Notes under the pieces: generated by a model
Told to the model about the DNA's origin: nothing
Database searches by the model: none
Seen by the model: only the letters and a program-made list of their open reading frames with translations
Shown: positions 27,901 to 38,632 of the stretch, piece by piece
How positions within the stretch are numbered: position 1 is the first letter of the stretch
How the letters are laid out: each line of letters starts with the position of its first letter
Assembly: GCF_030253575.1 (NCBI RefSeq)
Contig: NC_080560.1
Location: 43,539,001-43,603,000, forward strand
From: Rhododendron vialii
Lineage: Eukaryota; Streptophyta; Magnoliopsida; Ericales; Ericaceae
Direction: 5' to 3'
Length of the DNA: 64,000 bases
Made by a program: the position numbers and the translations under genes

Positions 27901-28597
27901 GACCTTTGCTTGGATTTAAATTCCTTGAGCCTTTGTTTTGCATTCAGAGGTGATAGCATTCCCTATGCGACTTTGTATGTCATATTTTCTTGCTTAGCAC
28001 TCACTTCTTCAGGTTCTGAGAATTTTGTTTTTGAGTATTCTCTTAGGGCTGCTGGTAATGCTTCTGAAGAGGCACTTGACAGATTACCAACATCAGCTAC
28101 TTGTATGAATCTTCTAAAGCTTCCTCCATACAGAAGGTTTGTCTCATTCTGCTATCTTTCTGCAAGAAGTATCTTATATTGCTCTGAACTATCTCTATCT
28201 GAATCTTATATTAAGCATTTCATGGTGGGGTTGTGGCTCGTGTAAAAGAATTTGAAAATATTGTTGAAGTTTGAAGTATCTTCCTCTGGTGGACAAATCT
28301 TGCTTGACCAAAAGTTGGAAAATCGAAATTCATTTAGCAAATGAAACACAAGGATAGCATTTGAAAGTGGCAGCTTCTTCCGATGTTATGACCTGCTGTT
28401 CCCTTCATTACTTGATGCATCTTTGAATTTTGAAAAGATCTGCTCCATGTCTTTAATCCTTCTGTTAAATTTTGTTTTTGGGTTTTCGTTTGTTGATTTT
28501 TTACCTTCCTCTAACTTATCCCTTATACAGCAAAGAGCAACTGGAGCAGAAATTGTTGTATGCTATAAACGCCGACGCTGGTTTTGATTTGAGTTGA
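8757..28597 (+). CDS. UPL6: HECT-type E3 ubiquitin ligase, UPL6-like
   Basis: Transfers ubiquitin from an E2 through a catalytic cysteine to substrates. Twenty-six coding exons join in phase: 8757-8915, 10887-10984, 11134-11261, 13363-13474, 14688-14868, 15481-15663, 16487-16669, 19193-19274, 19441-19559, 19692-19996, 20096-20192, 20495-20638, 20781-20864, 20953-21039, 21146-21286, 21715-21840, 23555-23653, 24422-24489, 24639-24705, 25199-25369, 25460-25549, 26834-26914, 27389-27462, 27878-27949, 28047-28136, 28531-28597. All introns are GT-AG. The product is 1,035 residues, close to Arabidopsis UPL6 (about 1,029). The N-terminus MFFSGDSSARKRVDLGGRSS is diagnostic of UPL6. An IQ-like motif (IKIQKCFRGRKAVEAE) lies near residues 50-65. 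The HECT domain starts near residue 702 (IRVTFVNEFGVEEAGIDGGG). The catalytic cysteine is residue 1003 in TSATCMNLLKLP (28102-28104). The last exon ends AGFDLS, like the family. No stop or frameshift was found. Confidence 0.95.
9437..10141 (+). mobile_element. 5'-truncated LINE in UPL6 intron 1
   Basis: A perfect 11-bp target duplication, AAGTAATATCA, lies at 9426-9436 and 10142-10152. The inside reads like the end of a LINE pol: a WVPTANGSFEVK segment, then FFTWCAVNDEIVTIDNLIWR and CVCLRDEESVMHF, which match the zinc-binding zf-RVT region after plant LINE reverse transcriptases. It ends with AATAAAATTTTATTACTTAT and a short A tail. It lies in the same sense as UPL6 and should be removed with the intron. 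Confidence 0.9.
15697..16390 (-). mobile_element. LINE 3' fragment in UPL6 intron 6, interrupted by a MITE
   Basis: On the minus strand, 16367-16185 encodes MMWVLWRERNSRVSEGVKKP and a following DQFLDWFELF segment, typical of the C-terminal end of plant LINE pol (WxxWKERNxRxF). A 3' untranslated part follows. It resumes after the MITE at 15747-16138 with TTTATTTACTTATCAAAAAT near 15697-15720, the same kind of tail as the LINEs at 9437-10141 and 62066-62100. The 5' boundary is not precisely defined. Confidence 0.7.
15747..16138. mobile_element. PIF/Harbinger-like MITE with TAA target duplication
   Basis: Left end GGCCTTGTTTGATAAC and right end (reverse complement) GGCCCCATTTGATAGAAC are imperfect inverted repeats. 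TAA lies on each side (15744-15746 and 16139-16141), the 3-bp duplication of PIF/Harbinger elements. The interior contains repeated GGATTAG and GAGATG(A/G)GATTAG motifs. It is inserted into the 3' part of a LINE fragment. Confidence 0.7.
17165..17465. repeat. direct duplications in UPL6 intron 7
   Basis: A block including ACAAAGAGACTTGAAAC, AAGTCCTATCCCAACCTG and TCTGATGTCATGTTAAGTTA occurs twice (about 17272-17349 and 17358-17430), and its first part a third time near 17238-17256. A related ending (TTAAGTTACCAATGG) lies at about 17100. It is probably a rearranged transposon piece; its family is not recognised. Confidence 0.6.
21325..21548. mobile_element. Stowaway MITE in UPL6 intron 15 (224 bp)
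   Basis: The terminal inverted repeats begin CTCCCTCCATCCCAAATT on both sides and agree at 29 of the first 30 positions. TA lies on each side (21323-21324, 21549-21550). The near-identity of the arms points to a fairly recent insertion. Confidence 0.9.
21873..21914. repeat. (CT)n microsatellite in UPL6 intron 16
   Basis: An uninterrupted CT run of about 21 units, 32 bases after the end of exon 16. Confidence 0.95.
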
Positions 28598-29181
28598 TAG
28601 CGTGCTTGTCATTTCCAGCCCCGCATGTTATGCCCGAGATTCTTTTTGAAGGGAGTCGCTATCTCGACAGAGACTACCTCATGTGATGGTTCGGTCAAAT
28701 AGGTCATTGGAGTATTTTCATGGACCGCCAGAGCTATAGAACAGCAGAAGAGTTGCAAGACATGGAAAAAGTGAAGGCGGCAAAACAGACATGGAACCCA
28801 TGTCAATACAATGCACGAACAAGCCACTGGTGTACATAGGTGGATTCATATCAGTGTATATCATCTTTCAGTAGTCACATACATGGACCTAGAAGCACGC
28901 GGGTCTCTTTGCTGGTACTAGTTTGATGAACTGTAATTTGATCCACATCTGTAATTTAAGTTGTTATTGGTCATTAAAAGGGGGAAAAAAATAGGGTTGC
29001 GTATTATGCGTAGAGAAAGGAAAGGAATCTTGTGAGGGGGCTTGAGCAGGGGCTTCAAAATGTATATGGCCATCGTGTTTTTTCCTAATGTTGGTTAAAA
29101 ATTCAGAAAATATATTATTTATACTTTTGAATAATTAAAAGATGTACAGTAGATACGTGTTTCAGGATGGTTTAGTTTTTT

Positions 29182-29212
<31 letters not shown>

Positions 29213-29995
29213 GGAATCGGGGGAGGCTTTAGTTAAAGTTATGGTGTCTTGTTCTTGAATACATTTGTATTGGTGCGTGATTCTCTGTGCATAATAACGT
29301 TTTTTGGGTGGTACGATAATGCCACAAATCCCCTTGGGATTGTACCCCTCTCTCTCTCATTGCCACAGCCAACTGACTTGTCTCTCCTCCTCCATCTTGC
29401 TCCTCCCCAATTAATCCTTTTACAATCTCTTTCTTGGTTGTTTCTACTTCAGTCCCCATGGCCGAGGAGATAACCGGAGATGGCAATTGATTGAGACAAT
29501 TAAATCTGGATATGCTTCTCTGTCTGGTTGACTGCACTATCTTTGATTTCTTCTTCTCTCGATGACGACTGTTGTTTGCCTTTGAGTAAAGTAACACCAA
29601 GCGTACATAGATTTCTACCTTGGCCTAAAGTTTAATTCTTTTAACCCATGAAATGGTATTCAAAAAGAGGACCCCCATAAAATAGGAGACGATCTCCAGC
29701 ATACAAAAATCAAAATGTGCAGAGAGATGGGGGAATGGATTGTGATTATGTTTTAGATACGCAGAACCAGCAACTCTTGCATACTATTTGTTATCTGTAT
29801 GCAAGTATGATCACGATCGATCTGGTTACCGATGTAGGCGGAACCGAAGGAGATTGGATAAGATACATTGAGAACTTATCTTATATCTATTTAATTAGGT
29901 GAGATACAGAAGTAGAACAATTTAACAACCCTTGAACAGAATACAACTTATAAACCCAAGAGGGATGAAACAAAACAAGAATTAGCAACTTCATA
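28598..29995. other. spacer between convergent UPL6 and RPS1, with a T16-G23 run
   Basis: This holds the two 3' untranslated regions and about 1 kb of spacer. At 29176-29214 a run of 16 T is followed directly by 23 G, then a further GGGG block. Short open frames on both strands show no family resemblance. Confidence 0.6.
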
Positions 29996-32900
29996 TCATA
30001 AATCTTCAGCTGGAGGAATATCGGTCAGATCTAGGCTGTCAACAGGCAAGTCATCGACAAGTGAACCTAAAATCCCATCCACGCTCAAGTTCAGTCCACT
30101 CTGCAAAGGAGGGCGGGAATGGCTCAATTAGTCTGATCAGTATAAAACGCATAACAAAATAACAAATGGGTAGAGCTAGATACCAAACCTAGTAATGATT
30201 AATTAATGTATGCAAAGGTACCAAAATAAAATGCTAAAATATCATCACAGCATCAAAAACAATCGGCCAAGAACGTCAGTACCCAATGCTTTGGGACCGA
30301 TACAAGGAATGACCTTGACATAATTGGCAAATGGCATTACCAAGAGAGACAAACTCTACAAATCAAAAACCTTAATCGGATATTTGCTTACAGCTGAGCA
30401 ACATAATTCGAAACAAGGTAGGGGTATAGAGACAACAAGAAGGTTAATGTAGGAGTTAGAATTACTTCCGTTTATTTACTTCCATTTTGTTTGGAACATA
30501 TTCTATTTCAAGAGAGAAGTTCTATACCCAGCAACTCCTCACATGAAACACACCTTAACAGTATAAATTCGATGAATTTTGAGTTGCTAGGAAGAAATAA
30601 AAGAAAAAGGGAACATGGCAGACTATATGACTTATTCAAGTTTCATATTTGTTAAGTTAGGCACACAGTGTTACGGAGAGCTAGAACTGTATTTTGTTAT
30701 ATTGTGCTATGTTGCATGCAACCTAACTCCTTTTGATTACTCTAAGCTTTAGGTGGATGGGTAAAAGAAGTCAAGGATTGATACCTCAGGCTGGAACCTC
30801 AGCATGTCAGCACGAGCCATGGCTTCCGCTTGAGCTATTCTCTGTCTGAATGTCTGTGCCATCTCCTCCGCCTGTCAGAACAGTACCAAACAAATATGCA
30901 CATATTATCTCTTTCCACTAAAAGGCGGCGAGTAAGTATCATATAGGAGGACAATTGTAAAGAAAGCATGAAGAACCTAAAATCCAAGCTTCAGCTAGTC
31001 AATCTAATTACAGGATAATGTAACATTTACACATAAAATACAATATTATCCTTCTTCCACCTTCTTTGACTGTATTGAAGAATAGAAAAGTACGACCGAG
31101 AGATGAGCTGAATGCAACTAATAATAGTTCTTTCTTCTTCTTTTTTTGCCTTTTCTGTTGAACGAATTACCTTTGCGAAAACAAGCTCCGGATTGCGAAC
31201 CATATCCCCTGGTGTTGGCTCTAACTTCTTAGTAGAAAGACTGACTCTCCCTCTCTCCCGGTCATGACTCAGTATCATCACCTACATCACCACATTTGTA
31301 CCAAACATCATCTTCAAAGAAGCACATTTTTCATTTCCAGCCAATAATGAAGAGATTTTACGATATCCGCACAGTACCTTGAGGGTGTCGCCAGGTTGAA
31401 GCACTGTTGCTATATCAGCGACACGGTCATGACTGATCTGGCTAACATGTAGAAGTCCATTCATTCCACCAATGTCAATGAAGGCACCATAAGGTTTGAG
31501 GCTCTGAACAGTTCCAACAACAACAGACCCAATTCCTAGCTGTGCCTGGCTGTCAGCCATGGCCTTGCGGTTACTGAGAACAAGCCTAGACTCTTCCTCA
31601 TCTACCTCCACAAACTTAACCGGTATCTCCTTTCCGAAAAGGTCTTCTGCATCAGCAGTCTAAATACATAACAGGAGAGTGCAGTAACGACAAAGGGATT
31701 CAATATGTACCAGCAGTGAGAGTTAATGACACAGAAGTAATCAATGATGAAGTTCAGAACCAAACCAAACTAAGCCTTGTAAGCAATCTATTGAGGTGGC
31801 TACATGAATCGTTCTCACTATTCTGAGCCATAAAATCGATTAAGTTCAGTTGATTCACATCTTTATACACTGCCTCCCACGTTGATTTAGGCATTCCCTC
31901 CCCCCAGCATTTCCGTGATTAGTTATCTTACTAACTTTTATACTCTTGCATCCACTAATCTTTGTGTATGTGACCCAACTACCTTAACTTACTTTCTACA
32001 AACTAACTTCTATAGGTGCTACCCCCACCAATTCACCAATATTTGTCTTTAATCTTCTGTCTTCTAGTCTTACAATACATACACCTTAACATCCTCATTT
32101 TGCCTACACTCATGCAAAAGGAAAAAAACGCAACTCAAGAAAGCATTATTCAAACTACATGGGAGTAGAAAATACTCAAAACCATACCGAGTGGTTTTGC
32201 ATTTGTTCATAAAGTTTAGAATAGAACAGTTCCATTAATTTTGTGACTCACAGGGCTGCAAATAAAATGATGCCTTCACGAATTGTTCGAGGCTTGGCTC
32301 AGTAAGGGCTTGTTTGAGTCCAATTCGTCTATTAAAAAACCAGAACCCGGGCCTCAATTTTAGGCTCGTTTAATAACTGAGCTGAGTCCAAGCCTGACAG
32401 TGTGTGGCTTGATTAAGATCGCGAATTTGGGGCCACAATTAAAATAACATTTCTTCTGAGGTCCATGCAGCAATATTACTTTTTTTGGGGCTAATGGAAA
32501 TTTTATCTACAACACAACATCGAGCATAAACGTATGATAATTTTTTGCTCATTAAGGTTTGTGAACAAGCACAAGCTCAACTAGAACCTAAGTCACCTCG
32601 GCTCATCAAATTTTCATTAGGGTAGAGCTAATGAACTCGTTTGCAGCCCTACTCGACTTGGTCAAATCCTTGGACTTATCAAATAGCACACAACCTAGTC
32701 TGTTTCGTTATAAAGGCGGAGGATGACAAAAGAGTTCATGTAAACAGATAATCACATAATTCATAACAGGTGAATGTTTTCCATGTTACATCCTGAATAT
32801 GACAGTTTGCTGTAATATATGACAACACCAGCATGATTATCACTTCAAAGTAGAAGTAAATAAGAAGTGTTGAAAGCTAGGTTGAAGGAAATAGTTATCA

Positions 32901-34348
32901 AATTAAGAATATTTACGAATGGAAAGTTGCAAGGTAGGTTGTAGAACTCACTGTTGATATCTGTGAGAAAGGAACAAAACCACGGAGGCCCTCCACCACT
33001 GCCACAACTCCACCTTTATTTGCACCAACAATCTGCATATTTAAAAGAAAAATCTTTCAAACTAGAATTATCACTATTCCACGGATGCAATCGAGGTTCC
33101 TATAAGAAGATAGTGGCACTAAAAAAACCATAAACAAAATTCATGACTTATAATGAGTATCAAGACGATAGAGAATGGATTCCATTTCATACCTTTGACA
33201 ACCTAAATTATCAGATAGAGAATGCATCAAAAGATGTACATCATAAGAAACAGAAAGGAATCCGGTGTAAATACTCACTTTTCCCTTGACAACAACATCT
33301 TCAGTCTGAAGCTGCCTGCATCGTTCCCACGCAAGGTCATACTGGACCGTTCGTAAGCTCAAGATCAAGTTATCACCATCTTCTGTTTCCTCAATAATCT
33401 CAAACTCTTCCACCATGCCAGGAACTATGCCTGCTTCTTCAACATGCCTTATATTGTGAATGCATGCCTCTCTGACTGGCAAGTATGCTGAAGATTTCGC
33501 AGCAAGGTCAACCACTGCTCCATGACCATCAACATTGTACACCTTTCCTTTCACCTGAAAGGAAGTACTCGAATGATTAAACAAACTGCTCTTGTTCAAT
33601 ATAACTAAACATGAACAAAGTCGAATGAAACTCTCTCAATGAGGTATTCTCTTACTCATCCAGTCAGTTCATAGGCAATTTAGTTAACCTTTGACGAACT
33701 GAAGCAACCCAATTTCCGAAAAGGGAACTTTGTACAATACGATCATTACGCATAACTAAAATTTAAGATTTTTCGCATTCCCATCTTTTGCATAACACGA
33801 TTTGCACACGCATCTAATGCCTGGGCGTCTAGTCTCTTATAAAGGAACACCCTTTTAGTTTATGAGGCTGCCTCAAACTTTAGTTTTCTCAATTAGCCCT
33901 TTAACTGCCTAAACAAACTGCTAAAGAAGGACAACAAGAAATTGCCCTCTTTTTTACGTGATTTGCACACAGATCGTTATCGCCTAGATATACACGCACA
34001 TATTATACATATGTATGTGAGAGTAGAGATGATAAGAGAGAGATGAGAGGAGACCATGGCGCCGACTTCGGGAAAGACGTCGAAGTTTTCGAGCCTGGAA
34101 GAGAAGTCTTCGAGGGTGAATGGAACGCCTTCCAAGGGGGATTTCCGGCACCTCTCGTAGGCTTCTTGGAACAACTGTTTGAGCTTCTGTCTCTCTCTGG
34201 TCTCTGCATTTGATATGCCCACCGAAGGAGACGCTACTGCTCTCACCACCCAATTCGGCTTCTGGGTTTTCTGCTTATTGGAGAGACGAGTGGTAGAGAT
34301 TGGTGGGCACCGAAGGCCACCACCCAATTGTTGCGCCAGTGACGCCAT
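29996..34348 (-). CDS. RPS1: plastid 30S ribosomal protein S1
   Basis: Nuclear gene for the chloroplast S1 protein, which binds mRNA on the small ribosomal subunit. Exons, in coding order on the minus strand: 34348-34055, 33554-33279, 33032-32952, 31659-31378, 31281-31171, 30871-30785, 30100-29996. All have GT-AG introns and join in phase to 411 residues (Arabidopsis about 416). [16 protein letters not shown] begins a Ser/Thr/Lys-rich transit peptide. Three S1 RNA-binding domains follow: from residue 99 ([20 protein letters not shown]), about 186 ([14 protein letters not shown]) and about 258-330 ([20 protein letters not shown], then [10 protein letters not shown]). The C-terminus has the family's acidic tail ([19 protein letters not shown]). 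Exon 1's donor GTCTCC is weak but gives the expected junction. The gene converges on UPL6. Confidence 0.95.
32270..32690. repeat. degenerate GAGCT/TTGAG-rich repeat in RPS1 intron 3
   Basis: Irregular copies of motifs such as GGCTTGGCTCAG, GTTTGAGTCC, TAGGCTCG and AGCTGAGTCC fill part of the 1.3-kb intron. The style matches 6000-6560, 9180-9380 and 34455-34690. It is probably a decayed dispersed element; no ends were found. Confidence 0.45.
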
Positions 34349-34454
34349 TGTTCTTGTCGAAGCAGGAGAGAGAGATAGATTGTTTGTCTGTTGGGGTCAC
34401 ACCATTTGCTGGGTCAGATAAGGTGGAAGAAGTTTAGATCGAGAGATACAAAGG

Positions 34455-34690
34455 GGAAGGAAAACTGAGTCGAGCCAAGTACATTTGAGTTTGAGCTTGA
34501 CTTGTTTGGTGTGAGGCATTTGAGTTTGGTTCACTTACTAAACGAGTCTTTATAAATGAGTCTAGCTGCTACAAACTAACTGAATTTTTATAGGCCAGTC
34601 AATTTACAACTAAATGAAATTCAACTTGTTTACTAAATGAGCTTAAAACTCATGTTCGAGCTTGTTTACTATCGAATTGAGCTTAATCCA
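34455..34690. repeat. degenerate TTGAG/GAGCTTG-rich repeat upstream of RPS1
   Basis: The same type of imprecise motif repetition as in the RPS1 intron, about 100 bp upstream of the RPS1 start. It may lie in the RPS1 promoter. Ends and target duplication were not found. Confidence 0.4.
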
Positions 34691-35166
34691 TAAAAAGTCA
34701 AGTCTTCAGCATTCATTTGGAGAGGGAGGGGCTGGGTCAATTTGACCCAGCAAATATTGAGCGGGTTAAACCCACTCTTTCCAACCCAGGTGTAAGTACG
34801 GGGGCCACCCCTCTGGGGCCGCTGGGCCTTTCACAGGCCTGAGTTTTTAAGAAAAATGGCAGCGAATGACTTGTTTTGAAAATTAATACCCGTTAAAAAT
34901 ATGTTAAGAATATTTGTTAATGTTAAAAATATCTTTAAGGGATATTAATTATCCAAATAAGTCATTGGCCGTCTTTTTCCGGAGTTTTTTTTTCTCATCC
35001 GCCTATAGCAGGCTATTGGCAGCCTGTTAAACATTGCAAATCTGTATTAGGAATACCTTATGTTACGCATGAACAAATTTCATTCGCCGTTGCAACTTGC
35101 GAGAGCTGTCTACAAACCGGAAAGGAAGCAGTTGAAACCGTTTGTAGTTTTTTTTCCTTTCCAAAA
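34690..35166. other. intergenic, nothing recognised
   Basis: A palindromic patch at about 34730-34800 (GGGTCAATTTGACCC, then GGGTTAAACCC) is the only structure seen. No gene. Confidence 0.5.
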
Positions 35167-35642
35167 GTGAATTTTTTATTTTTTCCATTAATCCCAATCT
35201 ACTTTATCCTAGTCTTTTAGGGGACTTGAGAAGGGGAATGAGTGCTTACGGAAATCAAATTTTGCCCATATGCATAGAGTATAAAGGAGGCATCAACTCC
35301 ACTCCACTCCACTCCACTCCACTCGCCAAACGTGGTTTTTCAAAGAACTGCTTTATGCATGTAATCTTTCATGTTTTCCCTTTTCTAAATAGTTTATGGA
35401 TGTTAGAATTTTCTTAATTTATCTTATCTTTAGAGTAATGTGAAAATGTGAGCCAACTTCAAGGAGTCCACACAATTAGTGATCTCCCTTATAAATTACT
35501 CGTAGAGGAGATTTTCGAGGTAAACTAAATAGGGGTCATGTTCCCTATAGATACTTATGTTTTCATCCTAATTTGTTTGAATAATTAAGTTTCCATCTTG
35601 ACTTTCAAAAAGCCCCCAACATACCCTTCATTTATTTTGATC

Positions 35643-36208
35643 TCATTTCTCGATTAATTTTATCGGATAATTCCAAATGGAACGGATCGGTTTTATTGTG
35701 CCACTAGCCATCAATTCCATTGGCCCCACGGTTCCTTCCATCGACTCCCTCAGAACAGCAACATCAACACCATTAGCACCAACAACGTAGTCCACAGAGT
35801 CTATGCAAACGATCATAGTCAAAACCTTGGACCATACGTTGTGATCATTCTTGGGCGCCATAGACAGGGCGAAGTTGGTGATGTCATCCAACATGTCCGG
35901 CTGATTGTCTTCAGGTATTTGCACGGCTGAGAGCATGTCAGATATGGTGGACAACGTACCCTCATGTATCAATTCGTCAACCGGGATTTCGATAAACTTG
36001 ACATGCTCTTTGTCCTCTAAAGTAAGTTTCGGAAGGCTGAGACTGCCTTCATCTTCTTCACCTTCGATTAATATGTCGAGGAGTCAACTATGATTTTGAT
36101 ACAAAAATCGGAGCGGTCATCATTAGCATTGGAAGGTATTTTTGTGTTTTCTGGTATGATTGATGTACCAGCCGGACATATATGGATCAACTCATAAGGC
36201 CGAGTCAT
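35643..36208 (-). pseudogene. unrecognised gene, copy A, one frame break
   Basis: The minus-strand start at 36208 gives MTRPYELIHICPAGTSIIPE and runs to a stop at about residue 46. The main frame, offset by one base, starts just upstream of EGEEDEGSLSLPKLTLED and runs through SDMLSAVQIPEDNQPDMLDD, MAPKNDHNVWSKVLTMIVC and DVAVLRESMEGTVGP to a stop at 35643. Copy B carries an extra T at the break (TTTAATC against ATTAATC), so a single-base loss in A may explain it; a short intron cannot be excluded. I do not recognise the family. The product would be acidic and soluble, about 190 residues, with no signal peptide or membrane segment. Confidence 0.5.
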
Positions 36209-37242
36209 ATTGAATACCGAATAAAACTAAAGAAGAAGAATAGGAGAGGGGATAGAAAAGTGATTGGGGTTTTCTAATTGAGAACTATGCGAAGATAAAG
36301 AGATATATATGCACATGATTTGAGGCGCATATAGTTATACGTCGAGGGAAATGTTAGAGACACATCAATGTATCACATTCCAACCACATCTCTCTCACAT
36401 GCATGTGTGGAAATTCCACAATAAATGATAGGGCCCCGCTAGAGACCTACATGTATGTCAGAGGGGTGTGGTTGAGGTGAGACAAATTAATGTGCCCCTA
36501 GCATCTCCCATAGGTTGGTGGGGTTTTAGGAAGTTTGAGTTAAGAAAGGATTCTATCTTCGATGAATTACTCGATGTGAAAGAAATCGTAATTGAATGAT
36601 TTTTTTTTATGGGCATTGTAATCTATATCTGTCAATGTCCATTCTGTTTATGATATAAAAAAAATTCTATACAATTTTTGGGTGTTATTTATATCCATTA
36701 GAGAGCAATGGCCATCTTTAGCACACCTCTCCCTTCTATTTGTTAATCCTAATTTACTCTATCCTAGTCTTCTAAGGGACTTGGGGAGGAAAATGAGTGC
36801 TCATGGAAATCGAACCCTGCCTATATGCATGAGAATATAAGGGAGGCACCAACTACACTCTACTTCACTTGCCAAACGTGGGTTTTCAAGGAATTGCTTT
36901 ATGCATGTAATATTTCATGTTTTTCCCTTTCTAAATGGTTTATGGATGTTAGAATTTTCTTAATTTATCGGATCTTTATAGTAACATGAAAATGTGAGCC
37001 AACTTCAAGGAGTCCACACAATTAGTGATCTCCCTTATATATTATTCATGGAAGAGACTTTCGAGGTCAGTTAAATAGGAGTCATGTCCCCTATAGATAC
37101 TTGTGTTCTCATTCTAATTAATTTGTTTGAATAATTAAGTTTCCATCCTGACTTTCAAAAAGCCCCCAACATACCCTTCATTTATTTTGACCTCATTTTT
37201 AGATTAATTTTATCTGATAATTCCAAATGGAAAGGATCGATT

Positions 37243-37772
37243 TTATTGTGCCACTGCCAGCAATTCCCTTGGCCCCATGATTCCCTCCATTGACTCCCTC
37301 AGAACAGCAACATCAACACCATCAACACCAACAACGTAGTCCGCAGCGTCTATGCAAACGATCATAGTCAGAACCTTGGACCATACGTTGTGATCATTCT
37401 TGGGTGCCATAGACAGGGAGAAGTTGGTGATGTCATCCAACATGTCCGGCTGATTGTCATCAGGTATTTCCACGGCCGAGAGCATGTCAGATATGGTTGA
37501 CAACGTACCCTCATGTATCAATTCGTCAACCGGGATTTCGATAAACTTGACATGCTCTTTGTCCTCTAAAGTAAGTTTCGAAAGGCCGAGGCTGTCTTCA
37601 TCTTCTTCACCTTCGATTAAATATATATGTCGAGGAGTCAACTATATACGAGTATGATTTTGATGCAAAAATAGAAGTGGTCATTATTAGTATTGGAAGG
37701 TATTTTTGTATTTTCTGGTATGATTGATGTACCAGTCCGACATATATGGATCAACTCATAAGGCCGAGTCAT
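37243..37772 (-). pseudogene. unrecognised gene, copy B, two frame breaks
   Basis: A tandem copy of the gene at 35643-36208, starting with MTRPYELIHI at 37772. It differs from A by a short insertion in the linker near 37640-37655, which ends the first frame. It also has a one-base deletion near 37255 (GGCAGTGG against GGCTAGTGG in A) that replaces A's C-terminal 17 or so residues by a premature stop. The central part (from EGEEDEDSLGLSKLTLED to DVAVLRESMEGIMGP) keeps most residues, so the two copies have been under some constraint or the duplication is recent. The function is unknown. Confidence 0.5.
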
Positions 37773-38300
37773 ATTGAATACCGAATAAAACTAAAGAAGA
37801 AGAACAGGAGAGGGGATAGAAAAGTGAGTGGGGTTTTCTAATTGAGAACTATGGGAAAATAAAGGGATATATATGCACATGATTTTAGGCGTAGATGGTT
37901 ATACGTCGGGGGGAAATGCTAGGGAGACATTAATGTATCACATCCCAACCACAAATCTCTCACATGCATGTGTGGGAATTTCACAATAAATGCGGTAGAC
38001 CCACTAAGGACCCATGTACGTGAAAGGGATGTGGTTGAGATATGAAAAATTGATGTGCCCCTAGCATTTCCCGTAAGTCGGTGGGGTTTTAGGAAGTTTG
38101 AGTTAGGAAAGGATTCTATCTTCGATGAATTACTCGATGTGAAAGAAATCGTAATTGAATGATTTTATTTTAAGGGCATTGTAATCTATATCTATCAATG
38201 TCCATTCTGTTTAGGATAAAAAAAAATTCTATACAATTTTTGGGTGTTATTTATAGCTATTAGAGAGCATTAATGGCCATCCTTAGCACACCTCTCCCTT

Positions 38301-38632
38301 ATATACCAACTAGCGGATATCAGTACCTAAAGACACGTCGGAATGTATCATAGTGTCAACTTAAATAAGTTGCACGTATTACCCAACTACTCTACGGGAT
38401 AGATGTAATCTCCAAAAAGCTTCAGTTATCATTTTCATATATTTTCCTATTTGAGGCAACATTATTTTACATAGAGATACATTACATAAAAATGAGGATA
38501 GAGTTATTTTTTTTATCTTCTAAAAAAAAAATTTGATGGCTACAAAGTTAACAGAAAGTGATTTTACGGTTGTAGAGGTTGCTCTCATTTATATGCCTAG
38601 ACATTTTTATCAGAAACCGCTCTATTTTATAA
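38301..38632. other. intergenic, nothing recognised
   Basis: AT-rich spacer between the tandem duplication and the Helitron. No reading frame or repeat ends seen. Confidence 0.5.

Larger units (their letters stand above)
35167..38300. repeat. tandem direct duplication, two units of about 1.56 kb
   Basis: Unit A (about 35167-36735) and unit B (about 36736-38300) align over their whole length with scattered substitutions and small indels. The start reads CTTTATCCTAGTCTTTTAGG in A and CTCTATCCTAGTCTTCTAAG in B. The end reads CTATACAATTTTTGGGTG in both. Each unit holds a minus-strand gene copy plus several hundred bases either side, so promoter and 3' region were duplicated too. Unit A has a short (CTCCA)n run at about 35297-35323 that B lacks. 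Confidence 0.85.

Noticed and set aside
29229..29600. 123-codon minus-strand frame downstream of UPL6
   Set aside because: It ends in a low-complexity region and has no recognisable domain or splice context.
33984..34421. Alternative frames overlapping the RPS1 first exon
   Set aside because: Shadows of the RPS1 exon, which alone joins in phase with the downstream exons.
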